This document shows positions 63,245 through 64,000 of a stretch of DNA of 64,000 bases, one piece after another. Within the stretch, counting starts at the first letter, position 1. Each line of letters begins with the position of its first letter. The translations under genes and the position numbers were made by a program. The notes beneath the pieces were generated by a model that was given only the letters and a program-made list of their open reading frames with translations, did not search any database and had not been told where the DNA came from. This DNA comes from Agromyces protaetiae (GTDB taxonomy: Bacteria > Actinomycetota > Actinomycetes > Actinomycetales > Microbacteriaceae): positions 1,798,001 through 1,862,000 of the forward strand of contig NZ_CP133018.1 of NCBI RefSeq assembly GCF_030866785.1, written 5' to 3'.

Positions 63245-64000
63245 ATGCGCTTCGGCATCGTCATCCTCCCGCAACACGACTGGCCAGAGGCCGCCCGGTA
63301 CTGGCGGGACGCCGATGCGCTCGGCTTCGACCACGCCTGGACGTACGACCATCTCGCGTGGCGCGGGCTCGCCGGGGAGCGATGGCACGCGACCGTGCCC
63401 ACGCTGACCGCCGCGGCCACCGTCACCACCCGCATCGGGCTGGGCACGTTCGTGGCGTCGCCGAACTATCGGCATCCGGTGCCCTTCGCGAAGGACATCG
63501 CGACCGTCGACCAGATCGCCGGTGGCCGGGTGCGGCTCGGCGTCGGCTCCGGCGGCACCGGCTTCGACGCGTTCGTGCTGGGGCAGGCCGAGCTGACGCC
63601 GCGCGAGCGGCACGAGCGGTTCGCCGAGTTCGCGCAGGCGCTCGACACGCTGCTGCGCTTCGAACGCCCGGGCGACGACGGCATCTCGTTCGAGGGCACC
63701 TGGTACACCGCCGACGGCGCGCGGATGGTCGGCGAGCCGGCGCAGCTGCCGCGCATGCCGCTGCACCTCGCGGCGAACGGCCCGCGCGGCCTCGAGCTCA
63801 CCGTGCGAATCGCCGACGGTTGGATCACCACGGGCGGCGACCCGTCCGACCCCGAGGCCTGGTGGCGCGGCGTCGGCGAGCTCAGCCATCGCCTCGACGA
63901 GACGTGCGCCGCCGCCGGGCGTGAGCCGGGTTCGCTCGCGCGCACCCTGTCGCTCGACTCCGCGGGGCAGTACTCGCTCTCGAGCGTCGACACGTTCGAA
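63245..64000 (+). CDS. LLM class flavin/F420-dependent oxidoreductase, 3' end cut by window edge
   Basis: The first 252 residues of a luciferase-like monooxygenase-family protein. MRFGIVILPQHDWPEAARYW, FDHAWTYDHLAW, LGTFVASPNYRHPVPFAKDI, GGRVRLGVGSGGTGFDAFVL and LAANGPRGLELTVRIADGWI are typical. Whether it uses F420 or FMN cannot be judged from the visible part. Leaderless start at ATG 63245. Open to the window end. Confidence 0.9.
   Translation, partial: MRFGIVILPQHDWPEAARYWRDADALGFDHAWTYDHLAWRGLAGERWHATVPTLTAAATVTTRIGLGTFVASPNYRHPVPFAKDIATVDQIAGGRVRLGVGSGGTGFDAFVLGQAELTPRERHERFAEFAQALDTLLRFERPGDDGISFEGTWYTADGARMVGEPAQLPRMPLHLAANGPRGLELTVRIADGWITTGGDPSDPEAWWRGVGELSHRLDETCAAAGREPGSLARTLSLDSAGQYSLSSVDTFE

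Overview
This window looks like core chromosome of a high-GC actinobacterium, most likely Microbacteriaceae (Agromyces-like). The grounds are strong GC bias at third codon positions, the nusA-ylxR-infB-rbfA-truB order, the long low-complexity N-terminus of IF-2, the acidic tail of RbfA, many probable leaderless genes (TANNNT -10 box 6-7 nt before ATG/GTG), and the recurrent word GAGGCATCC. The placement is inference; no rRNA or tRNA was seen. I see no prophage, insertion sequence or CRISPR array.

Layout. 1-5.8 kb: partial thiolase (minus), YihY/BrkB membrane protein, ispG, a small acidic protein, proS. 5.8-16.1 kb: translation and RNA-maturation genes nusA, ylxR, infB, rbfA, truB and ribF, interrupted by mutY, a kinase-fold protein with a degenerate P-loop and a ketopantoate-reductase-type gene. 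16-25.5 kb: CynX-type transporter, ROK kinase, then a SorC/DeoR-type regulator with deoC and two overlapping aldehyde dehydrogenase genes (the second lacks the catalytic half), an SDR-DUF2867 protein and a GDPD phosphodiesterase. 25.5-31.5 kb: CsoR/RcnR-type regulator, DUF2207 membrane protein, small acidic protein, SNF2-type helicase with a long leader, pfkA. 31.5-36.5 kb: PiT phosphate transporter with small membrane partner, two convergent NCS2 permeases, DUF4190 protein. 36.6-43.4 kb: aspA, FAH-family enzyme, Ada-AlkA fusion, FAD-linked oxidase with overlapping PrsW-type protease. 43.6-54 kb: FKBP, a protealysin-like M4 peptidase with a probable emfourin-type inhibitor, CPBP-like membrane proteins, DUF222-HNH protein beside a gene remnant, DUF488, quinone oxidoreductase, rpsO, DJ-1/PfpI, CGNR regulator, EamA transporter.

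54-63.2 kb is the most coherent accessory unit. It encodes a phosphomannose-isomerase-like cupin, a DUF4432 sugar-epimerase-like protein, an RbsA-type double ATPase, two RbsC-type permeases, a lipoprotein sugar-binding protein and a Gfo/Idh/MocA dehydrogenase, with a LacI-family regulator transcribed convergently. A consensus promoter (TTGACA-N17-TAGGTT) in front of the operon is overlapped by two GGTTCA-N-TGAAC sites, and a near-identical site lies in front of the lacI-type gene, so I predict a local autoregulated sugar regulon of unknown substrate. A partial LLM flavin/F420-dependent oxidoreductase ends the window.

Beyond genes, two sequence-scale patterns stand out: short tandem duplications that begin at or span stop codons in about seven genes, and strong over-representation of the asymmetric 9-mer GAGGCATCC, including a four-copy 13-bp array.
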